NCBI RefSeq assembly: GCF_004210375.1
Contig: NC_134834.1
Location: 40,142,264-40,206,263 of the forward strand
Reading direction: 5' to 3'
From: Tachypleus tridentatus
Lineage: Eukaryota; Arthropoda; Merostomata; Xiphosura; Limulidae
Length of the DNA: 64,000 bases
Position numbers and translations under genes: made by a program. Shown piece after piece: positions 13,930-24,399 of this stretch. The number at the start of each line of letters is the position of its first letter. Position 1 is the first letter of the stretch. The notes beneath the pieces are model-generated. The model was given only the letters and a program-made list of their open reading frames with translations, made no database searches and was not told the origin of the DNA.

Positions 13930-14418
13930 GTTAACATCAAAGGTCTCTCCAGCTTCAAAATCACAGATGTCAAGTCAAATCTGGTATCATTCAACACCAA
14001 GATAAGCTTCACCATACCGAAAGTTTTGGTAACTGGGACGTACTCTTTAGATGGTCTTATCATCAACATTTTCCCTCTATCTGGTAAAGGGAAATATCAG
14101 ATAGAAGGTGATGACATCACCTTTACGTTTTTTGGTCGATTGTTTTTCAGTTTGGATGACATTAAGCTATCGTCTTTGTTACTTGATCACCTTGAGTGGA
14201 AGAACGTTCGTGTGGTAGAACTTGCTGATTTTCTTGGTGGAGGTATATTTGCTGAAAAGATCGCAGAAGTACTACCAACTGTGGGAAAGGGAATGTTTGA
14301 GAGGTTTCAACCGAAACTAGCTGAACTAACCAATACTTTGTTGTTAAACGTTTTAAATCATGAATTGAGAAGACCTGAAGTTCGAGAAATCATAAAAGAC
14401 TTTATCCCAACCGTTTGA
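13930..14418 (+). CDS. JHBP/takeout-like secreted protein, exon 2 (C-terminal 162 aa)
   Basis: Continues in phase 0 from the exon ending at 11445. It opens with VNIKGLSSFKITDVKSNL, the family's '(V/I)-GLS-FK(V/I)' strand. Alternating beta-strand segments follow (KISFTIPKVLVTGTYSLDG, then LSGKGKYQIEGDDITFTF). It ends in the long C-terminal helix region (LLLNVLNHELRRPEVREIIK) and a stop at 14416-14418. The end resembles both takeout proteins and the mite Der p 7-like branch of the fold. The frame is open and codons look constrained, so the gene appears functional. Regulation is not visible. Confidence 0.8.
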   Translation, partial: VNIKGLSSFKITDVKSNLVSFNTKISFTIPKVLVTGTYSLDGLIINIFPLSGKGKYQIEGDDITFTFFGRLFFSLDDIKLSSLLLDHLEWKNVRVVELADFLGGGIFAEKIAEVLPTVGKGMFERFQPKLAELTNTLLLNVLNHELRRPEVREIIKDFIPTV

Positions 14419-14640
14419 AATACACTGAAAAACATCGCAATAATATGCATATAAATCTACCAAAATACCTATTTTCTTAAGACAAGACAAATGTGGAACT
14501 CACGGTATAAAGTTTTGTTCTATTAGATAGATGTTTTAAGTCGGCCAACTTACACATCCAGGTTTAATCTGTAGTTTATAGTCAAATTCTGTTTTTAATT
14601 TCGCTTTAACGTGAAAAGAGGTTATTATATTAATAAAACT
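14419..14640 (+). terminator. 3' UTR of the JHBP-like gene with poly(A) signal
   Basis: A canonical AATAAA lies at 14632-14637, 214 bases after the stop codon. It is the first strong polyadenylation signal downstream. Confidence 0.6.
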
Positions 14641-15096
14641 TTACTCAACCCGAGCTTCAGTGTTTCATTTTTTTAAACAAAATTATCATAGAGAAATATA
14701 ACACAGCAGCAACACGGATATAAGTACTATACACAGTGTAGCTTTACACCATGCGGAAGAAGAGAAGTCACATAAAATGTGGCGTTACTTTAACTACTAT
14801 TATCCAATTGTCAATGAGTCAGATATAAGTACCACGTGCAAATTTGAGCACTTTACATTTATCTTGTGGATTTTAATAAAGGACCATAGTGTAGTAAGAA
14901 ACGATACTCAAATGATCCCATCATGATTAACCACTTCATGTTTTGTCTGCAAAAATAAAACAATTGAGTTGTGTGGTCAATAGGCATATGGTATGAAACA
15001 TATACACTGAAAGTAAATCGAGTTCTTTGAAATGTTCACGATGTATTTACTTCTAATTTTTTCAGGTTATATGGATTTTTTTAATTACTATACCCA
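14641..15096. other. AT-rich DNA downstream of the JHBP-like gene
   Basis: No feature is seen before the SINE fragments that begin near 15097. Confidence 0.4.
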
Positions 15097-15215
15097 CGGG
15101 CCAGCGATAAGTTTCCTTACATTGGCTAAAATCCTGGGTTTGATTCCTTTTCAAAGAACATAATGCAGATAGCCCATCCTGTAGATTTGTGCTAGAACAT
15201 TCAACTATCAAATGA
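15097..15215 (+). mobile_element. tRNA-derived short SINE (family 2), degraded
   Basis: The head resembles a tRNA: GCCAGCGATAAGTTTCC as a worn A box and GGGTTTGATTCC as B box. The family's body follows (TGCAGATAGCCCATCCTGTAG, where better copies read CACAGATAGCCCATTGTGTAG). Confidence 0.5.
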
Positions 15216-15314
15216 GGCACACCTGACATATTAGGAAAACAAAGTATCAACAACATTACAAGGAAAACGTAGCACTACAGTCGTATTTTAGTCAAGTGGA
15301 CCAATGGTAACTCT

Positions 15315-15410
15315 AAAAGCCTCTAACGCCCAAAACCGGGTTTCTATACCTCTTGTGAGCAAAGCACAGATAATCCATTGTATAGGTTTTTGCTTAACTG
15401 TAAATAAAGT
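15315..15410 (+). mobile_element. tRNA-derived short SINE (family 2), degraded
   Basis: Reads AACGCCCAAAACCGGGTTTC (B-box region), then GCAAAGCACAGATAATCCAT and a TTTTGCTTAAC end. The same body recurs at 26664-26765. Confidence 0.5.
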
Positions 15411-15734
15411 CAAGACTACTGTATCCTTGCCAGCCAAATGTGTTGTGTTGGGCGAAAGACCTAGTTTTCACTGTATGTAACAGTAATAGTGCGGTTGGCA
15501 TATTACTATATTCTTCTTTATTTTCATTTATAATTACTATAGGCCGTTCTGTCGAACTGCTGATATAACAAGGAGTTTCCATACATCACTTCATATTTTT
15601 ATAAAGGTACTGTTGAGGACTGAGTCCATGCCCTTTGATGAGAATGTCAATATATGTGTGACGCTGTCTACGTACTTGTTTAATATGGAATTTTGTGTTT
15701 GAAAATGTTAGGTTCAAAGTTAAAACTGGTCGGT

Positions 15735-15870
15735 ATTTGGTGTGTGTATGTATTTTGTTATAGGAAAGCAACATAGGGCGGTCTGCTGTGTCCATCTAGG
15801 GGATTCGAACTCCTGATTTTAGGGTTGTAAATCCGAAGGCTTACTGCTGTCTCAGCGAGGGACCTGCATT
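15735..15870 (-). mobile_element. tRNA-derived short SINE (family 2)
   Basis: Reverse orientation: TTTTGTTATAGGAAAGCAAC (body), GTCTGCTGTGTCCATC, then GGGGATTCGAACTCC (reverse B box) and GTAAATCCGAAGGCTTACTG, then the A-box end. It matches the 21597-21719 copy in reverse complement. Confidence 0.65.
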
Positions 15871-16249
15871 TGGTGATACTATTCAATACGCACTGAAATA
15901 TAAATAAAGCCATTACTGACAAGAACATGACAGATAAAGTATCTGCCTATAATGTTTGTAGAAATAATTGCACACCAATAATAGATTACAACTTCTGTTG
16001 AAGGTTGAGCATTTTTTAGAGCTGAAATATTTTTTGTGTATTGCAGTTATTGTATTACAAATAGTCAGGACGTGTAAAGCTGCTAGAATTTGGACTTGTT
16101 GAAAAAGGATTGCACGTTTAGACTGTTTATTCAACACAGCTGAAAAAGAAAGATTAGAATGTTTCAGTGCTACTTGGTAATGTAATACAGCACAGAAAAT
16201 AAAAAAAAAAAGAAATTTTGAATACACGCGGCTTAAATCCGGCTCCTTC

Positions 16250-16607
16250 ACTAATAGACAGAAAGTCGCATAAAAACTGTCAAAAAGAATGTAATTCTAC
16301 CTAGCACAGGCAGACAGGTAGTCACGTTATATTAATTGTGAATTGTTCGTTCCCTACCTCCATAAAAAGAAACAGTGTCATAAAAACTATAAAAGAAGAG
16401 TCTCTCTTTCCCATGAATACATAGACACTGTCATGATAGTTTGTCTCACAACACTTATTCCTTACCTACACAGAAAGAAACAGATGGTAATCCATATGAA
16501 AGCTATCATTGCCAGTCTGACATTCCCATGTAGAGATGAATGGAATGTCATTTGGACTTAACTGACAACAATAATTATTCCCCTCTCTCTCTATATATAT
16601 ATACATA
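16250..16607. repeat. Degenerate ~100-bp tandem array, left part
   Basis: Units share a core like TTCCTTACCTACACAGAAAG followed by AAACAGA. It occurs near 16350 and 16458 here, and the same core recurs to the right of the Tc1 insertion. Confidence 0.55.
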
Positions 16608-16742
16608 CACCACATGGCCAAAAGTATGTGGACACCCCTTCCAATTAGTGGGTTCCGCAATTTCAGCCCCACCAATTGTTAACAGGTGCATAAAATCAAG
16701 CATACAGCCATTCAATCTCTATAGACAAACACTGGCAGTAAA

Positions 16743-17996
16743 ATGGATCGTTTTTTTAGTTTTTGAATTTCGCGCAAAGCTACACGAGAGTTATCTGCGC
16801 TAGCCGTCCGTAATTTACCAGTGTAAGACTAGAGGGAAGACAGCTAGTCATCACCGTCAACTCTTGAGCTACTCTTTTACCAACGAATAGGGGGATTGAC
16901 CATCACATTATAACACCCCCACGGCTGAAAGGGCGAGCATGTTTGGTGTGACAGGGATTCGAACCTGCGACCCTCGGATTACGAGTCGAGTGCCTTAACC
17001 ACATGGATACGCTGGGCCAGAATGGGTCGTACTGAAGAGTTCTGTGACTTTCAACGTGGCACTGTCATCGGATGCTACCTTTCCAACAAGTCAGTTCGTC
17101 AAATTTCTGACCTACTAGAGCTGTCCTGGTCAACTTTAAGTGTTGTTATTGTGAAGTAGAAGTGTTTAGAAGCAACAACAGCTCAGCCACGAAGTGGTAA
17201 GCCACACAAACTCACATAACGGAACCGCCGAGTGCTGAAGCGCGAAACGCGTAAAAATCGTCTGCTCACAGTTGCAACACTCACTACCAAGTTTCAAACT
17301 GCCTCTGGAAGCAAAGTTAGCACAAGAACTGTTCATTGGGAGCTTCATAAAATGGGCTTCCATGGCTAAGATCACCGTGCACAATGCCAAGCGTTGGCTG
17401 GAGTGGTATAAAGCATACTGACATTGGACTCTGGAGCAGTGGAAACGTGTTCTCTGGAGTGATGAATCAGGTGGATGTCAGGAGAACGCTACTTGCCTGA
17501 ATGCGTAGTGCCAACTGTACAGTTTTGTAGAGGAGTAGTAATGGTCTGGGGCTGTTTTTTCATGGTTTGGGCTAGACTCTTTAGTTTCAGTGAAGGGAAA
17601 TCTTAATGCTACAGCATACAATGACATTATAGAGAATTGTATGCTTCCAACTTTGTGGGAACAGTTTGGGGAAGGCCCTTTTTTGTTTCAGCATGACAAT
17701 GCCCCCGTGCACAAAGCGAGGTTCATAAAGACATGGTTTACCGAGGTTGGTGTGGAAGATCTTGACTGGCCTGAACAGAGCTCTGACTTCAACCCAAACG
17801 AACACCTTTGGGATGAATTGGAACGTTTACTGCGAGCCACGCCTTCTTGCCCGACATCAGTGCCCGACCTCACTAATGCTCTTGTAGCTGAATAGGAGCG
17901 AATCCCTGCAACCATGTTCTAAAATCTAGTGAAAAGCCTCCCCAGAACAGTGGAGGCTGTTATAGCAACAAACGGGGAACCAACTCCATATTAATG
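16743..17996 (+). pseudogene. Tc1-family transposase, SINE-disrupted
   Basis: Transposase relic. The start codon region is split by the SINE at 16752-17020; after it the frame reads GRTEEFCDFQRGTVIGCYLSN, then RQISDLLELSWSTLS and QPRSGKPHKLT (helix-turn-helix and hinge). The catalytic domain is visible as WSDES-like sequence at ~17457, VVMVWGCFF near 17540, FQHDNAPVHKARFIK near 17685 (second Asp) and DFNPNEHLWDELER near 17790 (Glu). A piece from about 17370 to 17500 is worn, and multiple stops and shifts are present. The blocks resemble a vertebrate Tc1 subfamily different from the 9.3-kb copy. Confidence 0.8.
16752..17020 (-). mobile_element. tRNA-derived SINE (family 1) inserted into Tc1
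   Basis: Target duplication AATGGATCGT (16742-16751) / AATGGGTCGT (17021-17030). Left side is the tail (TTTGAATTTCGCGCAAAGC); right side is the tRNA-like head in reverse: GGGATTCGAACCTGCGACCC (B box), ACGAGTCGAGTGCCTTAACC (A-box side). It must be younger than its Tc1 host. Confidence 0.9.
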
Positions 17997-18079
17997 CCCA
18001 TGGTTTTGGAATGAGATGTTCAACAAGCACATATGGGTGTGATGGTCGGGTGTCTACGTACTTTGGCTATGTAGTGTAT

Positions 18080-19346
18080 AGATATACAGAGAGAAGCAGA
18101 CAGGAAGACACGTACAAGTGACAAAATAGAGTTGGCTTATCATGTACAAACATAGACAGAAGGTAAACTGTTAGCTTCTTTGACATCAGCTATTTCCTAC
18201 ATACACACAGGGGAACAGAGAAAATGATTCATATTACTGACCGTACATGTTTACCTCTTCTTTTCTTAACGTATACAGACAAAAGTATCGTGGTAAACCA
18301 TCTTTCAAACACTGATAGAAAATAATGTTAGCTTGACATACAACAGTCCATTTCCTACTCATCCAGAAAAAACCGGAAGTACTCATGAGAATGATTTTAC
18401 AGAATTGAATTGTTTCCCTGTCCTTACATTTATAAACAGGAGCACACTTCTTACTGACTGACAACAACTTTTTTCCTGTTTAAAAAAATAAATAGAAAGA
18501 AGGACTCATATATGTGAAGAAATACATTGGTAATGGTCCCTACACAAATAGAAGGTCATATTATGTTGCTTAATCAAATATATTTTAAACCTATTTAGAG
18601 AGAAACATATGGAGAAACACGTAGAAACTACCAATAACATTTGACTTTCCCATGCACATATCGACAAATTGTCATATTAACTAGTCTGATAAAAGCACAT
18701 TTCTTACGAACACAGGAAATAATAAACGGAAAAACTCATTAGTGACCTACGTAGGTGACTCATTCCCTACATATATACATTAAAGGTCATGTTAACTCGA
18801 ATGGCCACAGTCCATTCCCCACTTCTACAGAAACAGATCAAAAACCAAATAAGATCTAATATCAAACGTGTGAATTTCTGATATACAGATATAAGGTTAT
18901 ACTAAGTTGACAAACAAGGCTATATCTCCTTTTATACAGAGAGGAACAGAAAGAGATATATAAGAGTTATCGAGAAAAGGAATTTTCTTTTGCACAAAGA
19001 CAATATTTATGTTAGGTTGATAAACAACACTATATTTCCTTCTACACAGAGAAGAGCAAATGGAAAGATACATAAGAGCTACTAATAATAATTTATCTCT
19101 CCCATACACAGATTATGCTAGCCTTTCTGACAACAGTTCATTCTCTACCTACAAAGACTGAAAGAAAACGGAATTCATATGAGTGATCGTAAATAGTCTA
19201 TAGGAAGAACACATTAGATAGATTAACAGTAATTAAATTTTCATTTGCAGATAGAAACAAACATTAGTACTTATACGAGTGAGTGTGCACAGTTGACTCA
19301 TAAATTGCACATATAAACAGAAAGTCGTGTTTTCTAGACTGAGAAC
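18080..19346. repeat. Degenerate ~100-bp tandem array, central part
   Basis: Cores like ATTTCCTTCTACACAGAGAA followed by GAACAGAAGG recur near 18190, 18350, 18700, 18815, 18930, 19030 and 19145, about 93-118 bases apart. Between cores, a CATANGAGTGANC-like segment and AACAGTCCATTTCC recur. No coding potential. Confidence 0.6.
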
Positions 19347-19358
19347 AGTTCAATTCCT

Positions 19359-19569
19359 AATATATATGCAAAAACGGCTCGTTTGGGTTGAGAAAATATT
19401 TTACATAGAAGAGCGAACAACGTTTCGACCTTCTTCGGTTATCGTCAGGTTCACGAAGAAGGTCGAAACGTTGTTCGCTCTTCTATGTAAAATATTTTCT
19501 CAACCCAAACGAGCCGTTTTTGCATATATATTTCTCTACAAGTGGGTTTTCTCGACATCACTGATTATT
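19359..19569. mobile_element. Palindromic Penelope-like terminal element (211 bp)
   Basis: Two inverted arms (GCAAAAACGGCTCGTTTGGG ... CCCAAACGAGCCGTTTTTGC) meet at the middle, so the insert is a near-perfect hairpin. A 12-base target duplication with one mismatch flanks it: AGTTCAATTCCT (19347-19358) / AGTTCATTTCCT (19570-19581). The left arm carries the 42-nt hammerhead-like core (minus strand 19413-19454). The same unit recurs at 28.1, 40.4, 43.7-44.5 and 55.1 kb. ORFs across it are palindrome artefacts. Confidence 0.75.
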
Positions 19570-19769
19570 AGTTCATTTCCTGTTTACGCGAAAGAAAACA
19601 GACAAAAGGTTTCATACGAGTGAAAACATACCATATTGTGAAAAAGTATCGAACAAAGTAAAAAATTAGATGTCAAGCTACTTTCAAAGAAACAAGTAAA
19701 AGTAAATTACAGGTGAAACCTTTAAATTTTATTAATCCTCGTATTTAATAGAACAGAAACTCAGTGGAA

Positions 19770-20530
19770 ATGAAAACAGTTAATATGTTGTGTGTCTCCT
19801 TTTGCTTTAAAAACTGGACAGTCTTTCAGGCATTGTTGTAATATATTTAAACAAAATGTTCTTTTGGATTTTACTTGAAATGTTTCAAATATCTCCAAAA
19901 ACATTTCCAAACCATCATGCTCTCTCCTCTATCCTTTATGATAGGTATTATGCTTTATGTATCTATGACATTTCGTCCACCGGACATATAACCTACGCTT
20001 TGAACCAAATATTTCAAACTTCGACTTATCCGTCCATAACACTCTTTTCCAATAATCAATAATCTAGTTTACGTATTGTTTAGCACACTTCAGTTTCTTG
20101 ACAATATTTGGAGATCAAAGTAAAGGTTTTTTTAACTACTACACGACTAAACATTCCATTATTTTTTGTTGTTGTTAAGTCTTTTTGATACTGTAGAGCT
20201 GGACACTTTTCTGTCATTTAGTACATGGTCGTTTATCTCATGCTTGAGATCAGTGGCAGTCTTCTTTCTATCCCGAAGACTGAATAAACGAAAATACTTA
20301 ACATTGCTATGATTTAGTTTTTAGGTATTCTGCCTCCTCCTTTCCCATCTTTTTCAAATTTACCTATCTGTCACACGATCTGGGATGTACTTGACAGTGT
20401 TTGGGAAGCATTTCATGTCTGCAGCAATTTGTCAGAGTCCAATCAACATCACGTAAAGTTTTTATGTGAACTATCCTTTGTACTGACAGTTCTCTACGTT
20501 CTTTTTTGGGTCGTGGCATGACAATAAAAC
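19770..20530 (-). pseudogene. Tc1-family transposase relic
   Basis: The reverse strand begins near 20524 with MPRPKKERRELSVQRIVHIK and continues with a worn paired helix-turn-helix. It reaches WKRVLWTDKSKFEIFGSKRR near 20050-20000 (first catalytic Asp in WTDKS) and a GGS-VW-like block near 19900. The second Asp and the Glu are not recognisable. The start resembles a different Tc1 subfamily from the copies at 9.3 and 16.6 kb. It lies within the ~100-bp tandem array. Terminal repeats were not found. Confidence 0.6.
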
Positions 20531-20879
20531 TTATACCGGTACCATATGCTCGCTCCTTGCCAGCTGATTTCTATATGGTTAAGGCACTACATGGGGTACT
20601 ATAACAATTATTTCAGACCCTAAATTTGATCAGTATGTCCATTCAACCAGAAAACTTGTGGCATCTCCTTAGAACAAGCGTATGAGAATTTTAAAGAATG
20701 ATAAGTATTGGCACCTTGGCTTGTTCAACTGTCAACAGGGATTAGTGAAGCATTAACGTGTAATTGAAATTTACATTATTTAATGATACAGAAGAATTAG
20801 CTATATAAAGTAGAAAGAATAACAAAATATTCTCTGGTCCTAACAGTTTTGCTCAGTACTATACATTTACAACATACAT

Positions 20880-21185
20880 AGATATGTCATGTTTCCTTCA
20901 CTAAGAACAGTCCGTTTCCAACTCACACAGAGGAAAACATAAGGGTTCATATAAATAACAACACACATCTATAAGATATATAGACAGAAGATTATATTTC
21001 TTTGATGATAACAGTCCATTTCCTACATAAACACAGGAAAACAAACGAAAAACCATGAAAGAGCTACCAAGAATATTTTAAACCTAACATTCACACAGAT
21101 AAAGGAGTTAATGCAAAACTGATTTTAAATAATCCACTTCCTACCTACACAGAGAGAATCAGACAGAAGGGCTCATACAGACACC
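20880..21185. repeat. Degenerate ~100-bp tandem array, right part
   Basis: Cores GTTTCCAACTCACACAGAGG (near 20918), CATTTCCTACATAAACACAG (21012) and CACTTCCTACCTACACAGAG (21128). This is the same family as 16.25-19.35 kb, so the array once spanned about 5 kb minus insertions. Confidence 0.6.
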
Positions 21186-21585
21186 AGATCGTGATCATTA
21201 TATCTTATAAAAACAACAGTCCTTGATTTTTTAACCTATTTTAAAAACAGTAGTTTCTCTTTTTTAATCTTTTTTCTTAAATATTATACAATACAACAAT
21301 TTATGACTTGTAGATTCTATAGACATTAGTTCCAGGTCTTTACATCTAATATAGCGAAAAGCTCCTAATACAATCTTGGCTAAGATGTTTGTATACTGTT
21401 CTATACTGATGCTATTGTCTACATACATGAAGCAGTTATTGAGTAAGTGGTCGAGTAGTAACAGACAAGGTAGGTTATAATTGAACAAACATGTAGAAGT
21501 TTTTTATTCTGATCTGTAAAACTTGTTTGAGCATTTTTCGTCAAAACACGCATATACACTTGTTTTGTATAAAAGGGTGTGCTTT
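21186..21585. other. AT-rich DNA with a short repeat-A fragment
   Basis: A 40-base fragment of repeat A lies at about 21366-21400 (ATACAATCTTGGCTAAGATG). Nothing else is recognised. Confidence 0.35.
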
Positions 21586-21596
21586 TGGTACAACCT

Positions 21597-21719
21597 GCTC
21601 CCCGCTAGTACAGCGGTAAGTCTACAGATTTACAACGCTAAAATTAGGGGTTCGATTCCCCTCGGTGGGCTCAGCAGATAGCCCGATGTGGCTTTGCTAT
21701 AAAAAAAAAACACAAACAC
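21597..21719 (+). mobile_element. tRNA-derived short SINE (family 2), best copy
   Basis: Target duplication TGGTACAACCT (21586-21596) / TGGTATAACCT (21720-21730). A-box-like TAGTACAGCGGTAAGTC, B-box GGGGTTCGATTCCCC, then a ~40-base body (CAGATAGCCCGATGTGGCTT) and an A-rich tail. Because it has a body, a tail and target duplications, I call it a SINE and not a tRNA gene. Confidence 0.8.
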
Positions 21720-21981
21720 TGGTATAACCTTTTTAGAAACATCAATGCTTAATTCAAACAATTTCTTGACCACGTGCCAAAATTATAGGGAGGCAAATTA
21801 TTTGACTGTTCAGAAATAGCATGAAGCAAATGAGCATTGCTATAACAGAAGAATATTAACCATTTACTGTATCTAAAATACTGAAACATTGGAAGAAAGG
21901 AAAAGTTGTTCCAGGAAACGCTAGAATGTTTACATATTTTGTAACAAATAAAATAATTATTATTAAGATGGAATACAAGTA

Positions 21982-23254
21982 TCAGGTCATCCTATAAGTA
22001 ATGTCCGAAAATTGAATACAAAAAGTGCATCATTTTTTTCTGTCTTTGTAGAAGGCTTTAGGGTTAAAATATGTAGTAGGACGTGTATAAAAATGTTCAA
22101 ATAAAATAAACTCACCCAACTCCACTTTTTCAGATCATTAATCAAATAAACCCTTATGAAGATGGATGTGTCTGAGGAGCACGTTAGATATACAATGTTT
22201 TATGGGTTTTAAAAAAGTAATAATGCAGCAGAAACTACATGAAACATTTAAGGTGTTTATGGTGCGGAGTCTCTCAAGGAAATAAAATATCGAAGGTGTT
22301 TTCAAAAGTTCAGATCAGGTGACTACAGCTTAAGTGAAGCGCCACGTTCAGGTCGCCCTTCTGAGTTCAATGATGACTTGCTGCTGGTTGCACTTGATGA
22401 AAATTATACTGTAACAGTTGAAGAACTAGCACAGAAGCTTAATCCAACCCATTCAACAGTTCACTGTCATCTGCAACAACTTGGAAATATGTCAAACTTG
22501 GAAAATGGATCCCCATGATTTGGCAGAAGCAAACCTTAGAGCAAGAGTAAACATTTGTACTTTTCTGCACTCTCGTGAACGTAACTCACCTTTTTGGACA
22601 GGTTAGTGACTGGATATGAAAAATGGATATATTATAAAAATGTTAAGCGCCATAGACAATGACTCAGTGCAGTTAAACTGACTAAAGCACAGCCCACAAT
22701 GAACCTCCACCCTAGGAAAGTTTTGTTATGCATGTGGTGGGATATTGTTGGTGTGATCCATTTGAGTTGCTGCCACTCAACGTAGCGATTACATCACACT
22801 TCTATTGTCAGCAACTAGAACACTTGAATGTTACACTGAAAGAAAAAAGGCCTGCTTTGATCAATCGTAAAGGTGTTGTGTTACACCAGGATAATGCACG
22901 GCCCCATACAGCAAGAATCACTTCTGCAAAGATTGAAGAACTAGACTGGAAAAACTTCCACATCCTCCTTATTCTCCAGACCTTGCCCCATTTGATTATC
23001 ATCTACTCCGAAGTTTGCAGAACTATCTTGATGGAAAAGAGCTTGAAACGTGAAGATGTCAAAACTACCATCTCTAAATTCTTTTCCTCCAAACCCCAAG
23101 AATTTTATAGAAGTGGCATTCAGAAGCTTGTGAATCGTTGGCAGGAAATAATATTAATGAAACATACATTATTGATTGAATTACATTAAAAGCGTTTGAA
23201 ATCTTTTCTCTTTTTCTGAATCTAAATTCGGACATTACTTAAGGTACGACCTGA
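21982..23254 (+). mobile_element. mariner element, terminal repeats intact (1273 bp)
   Basis: TA flanks at 21980-21981 and 23255-23256. Inverted ends: TCAGGTCATCCTATAAGTAA on the left and, reverse-complemented, TCAGGTCGTACCTTAAGTAA on the right, both continuing TGTCCGAA. The size is standard for mariner. It is nested inside repeat A. Confidence 0.85.
22156..23188 (+). pseudogene. mariner-type transposase, broken
   Basis: The N-terminus from the ATG at 22156 reads MKMDVSEEHVRYTMFYGF then a stop. Later blocks are clear: CFQKFRSGDYSLSEAPRSGR (HTH and hinge), TVEELAQKLNPTHSTVHCHL (second HTH), a WWDIVGVIHFELLPLN block near 22735, the second catalytic Asp in LHQDNARPHTARIT near 22880, and SKPQEFYRSGIQKLVNRWQE near 23090. 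Stops and frameshifts around 22200, 22490-22700 and 22960-23000 kill it. The family is mariner (DD34D) by these blocks; the third Asp (normally '-SPDLAPCD-') lies in the shifted segment at about 22975. Confidence 0.8.
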
Positions 23255-23281
23255 TACATTGTCAATCTGAAAAATGCATGT

Positions 23282-24150
23282 TGTTACGTATTATTACTTA
23301 TCTCGGACGATTCTCCGATTTATTATTTTACGTATTACGATTTCAAACACCCTGAAAGTGAGTTAAATTTTAATTTCAATTTCGAAATTTAGATGTATCA
23401 AATTTATTATGTTTGCCAGTGTGACTGATACACACAGTTTTATTTCTTAATAAAATATATTTTAATATACAAACAGTAATACAATTTATAATAACGGTTA
23501 TTAGAAATATTTATTACAACTAATGGTTTATATGTAAAAGTTTTATAAACTTACAAACAATATTGAGTTTTCTATTCAATCGGGAACTTCCTTGATATCT
23601 TATGGAGGATTAACGACAAGTGAATTAATTCTGAGTTAATATGTAATTCGCTTAATGGGGAGGTAGCTAGATCTTCACTGATCCCAAGTGAATTTTGCAC
23701 TACTGAAAACATGTCATGTCATATCTTCGTAATCCGCTGAAGTTAAACGATTTGTAATGTTTGAATTATATAAATGTTCCTGATCACATATTTTTAAATT
23801 ACCGATTAATAAGCGTTTATCACAGTTAAAGGTTCTAAGATGTATAGTATACCAATTGTAGCAAAACAACAATATATACTATCTATCTGCGTGTTGTGAT
23901 GGTTACATTTTATAATAATTAGGCGAGATTCTAGAAATTTCAGGTAGCAACAGTATTGGCAATCACTAGAACTTACATATAAACATAGTACATTGTCGAT
24001 TCTTGCACTCGAGAAATTTCTATAAATTTAGCGAATAGACGGGAATTTCACAAAACACATTTAACAGTATAAGTTACACGCATTTTTAAATATATATGCA
24101 ACTAAAGCAAATATCGATATTAAAATAAATATTTACTAGTAAATCTGTCA
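23282..24150 (-). mobile_element. Solo LTR, same family as the 59.7-61.5 kb LTRs
   Basis: Aligns by eye along most of its length with 59662-60501 and, in reverse complement, with 60502-61512. Shared stretches include TATATTTTAATATACAAA and, in reverse, TAGTGATTGCCAAT and a GAAATTTCT segment. On the reverse strand it ends in GTAACA, as the others end in TAACA. It interrupts repeat A, with imperfect short duplications (GCATGT / AAATGT). No internal coding sequence is adjacent. Confidence 0.6.
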
Positions 24151-24399
24151 AAATGTTATATTAAGCATCTATATATGTAACTTGTATAATGAGACAGGTA
24201 CTATGGACATCATGAACGATTTATTAGAACACCAAATAATTTTATCAGACACCTGTGTAATTCAGCATTTCACCTATCACGACATAGCCTTACCAAACAT
24301 ATATACTGAAAAAATATAACATCAAATTATTATAACTAGTATGTGTAACTGAATAATTAATATGAATTGATATTTATATTACTTGTATTCTAAGATGAC

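Larger units (their letters stand above)
16608..18076 (+). mobile_element. Tc1-like DNA transposon, interrupted by a SINE (1469 bp)
   Basis: TA flanks at 16606-16607 and 18077-18078. Inverted ends start CACCACATGGCCAAAAGTAT on the left and, in reverse complement, CACTACATAGCCAAAGTACG on the right, both running into GACACCC-like sequence. Without the SINE and its extra target duplication the element would be about 1.19 kb. It sits inside the ~100-bp tandem array. Confidence 0.85.
21905..24345. repeat. Dispersed repeat A, copy 3, split by two insertions
   Basis: Three separated parts, 21905-21981, 23255-23281 and 24151-24345, align in order with the uninterrupted copies at 2195-2480 and 4040-4340. 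The first break is a mariner at a TA (21980-21981); the second is a solo LTR. The transposase relic at 24400-24900 follows, as in copy 1. Confidence 0.7.

Noticed and set aside
19327-19623. 98-codon ORF across the 19.4-kb element, and the similar one at 55134-55367
   Set aside because: Both run through near-perfect palindromes; the translation is an artefact of the inverted arms.
21597-21670. tRNA gene
   Set aside because: Has A and B boxes, but a SINE body, A-rich tail and target duplications follow, and the same unit is repeated elsewhere.
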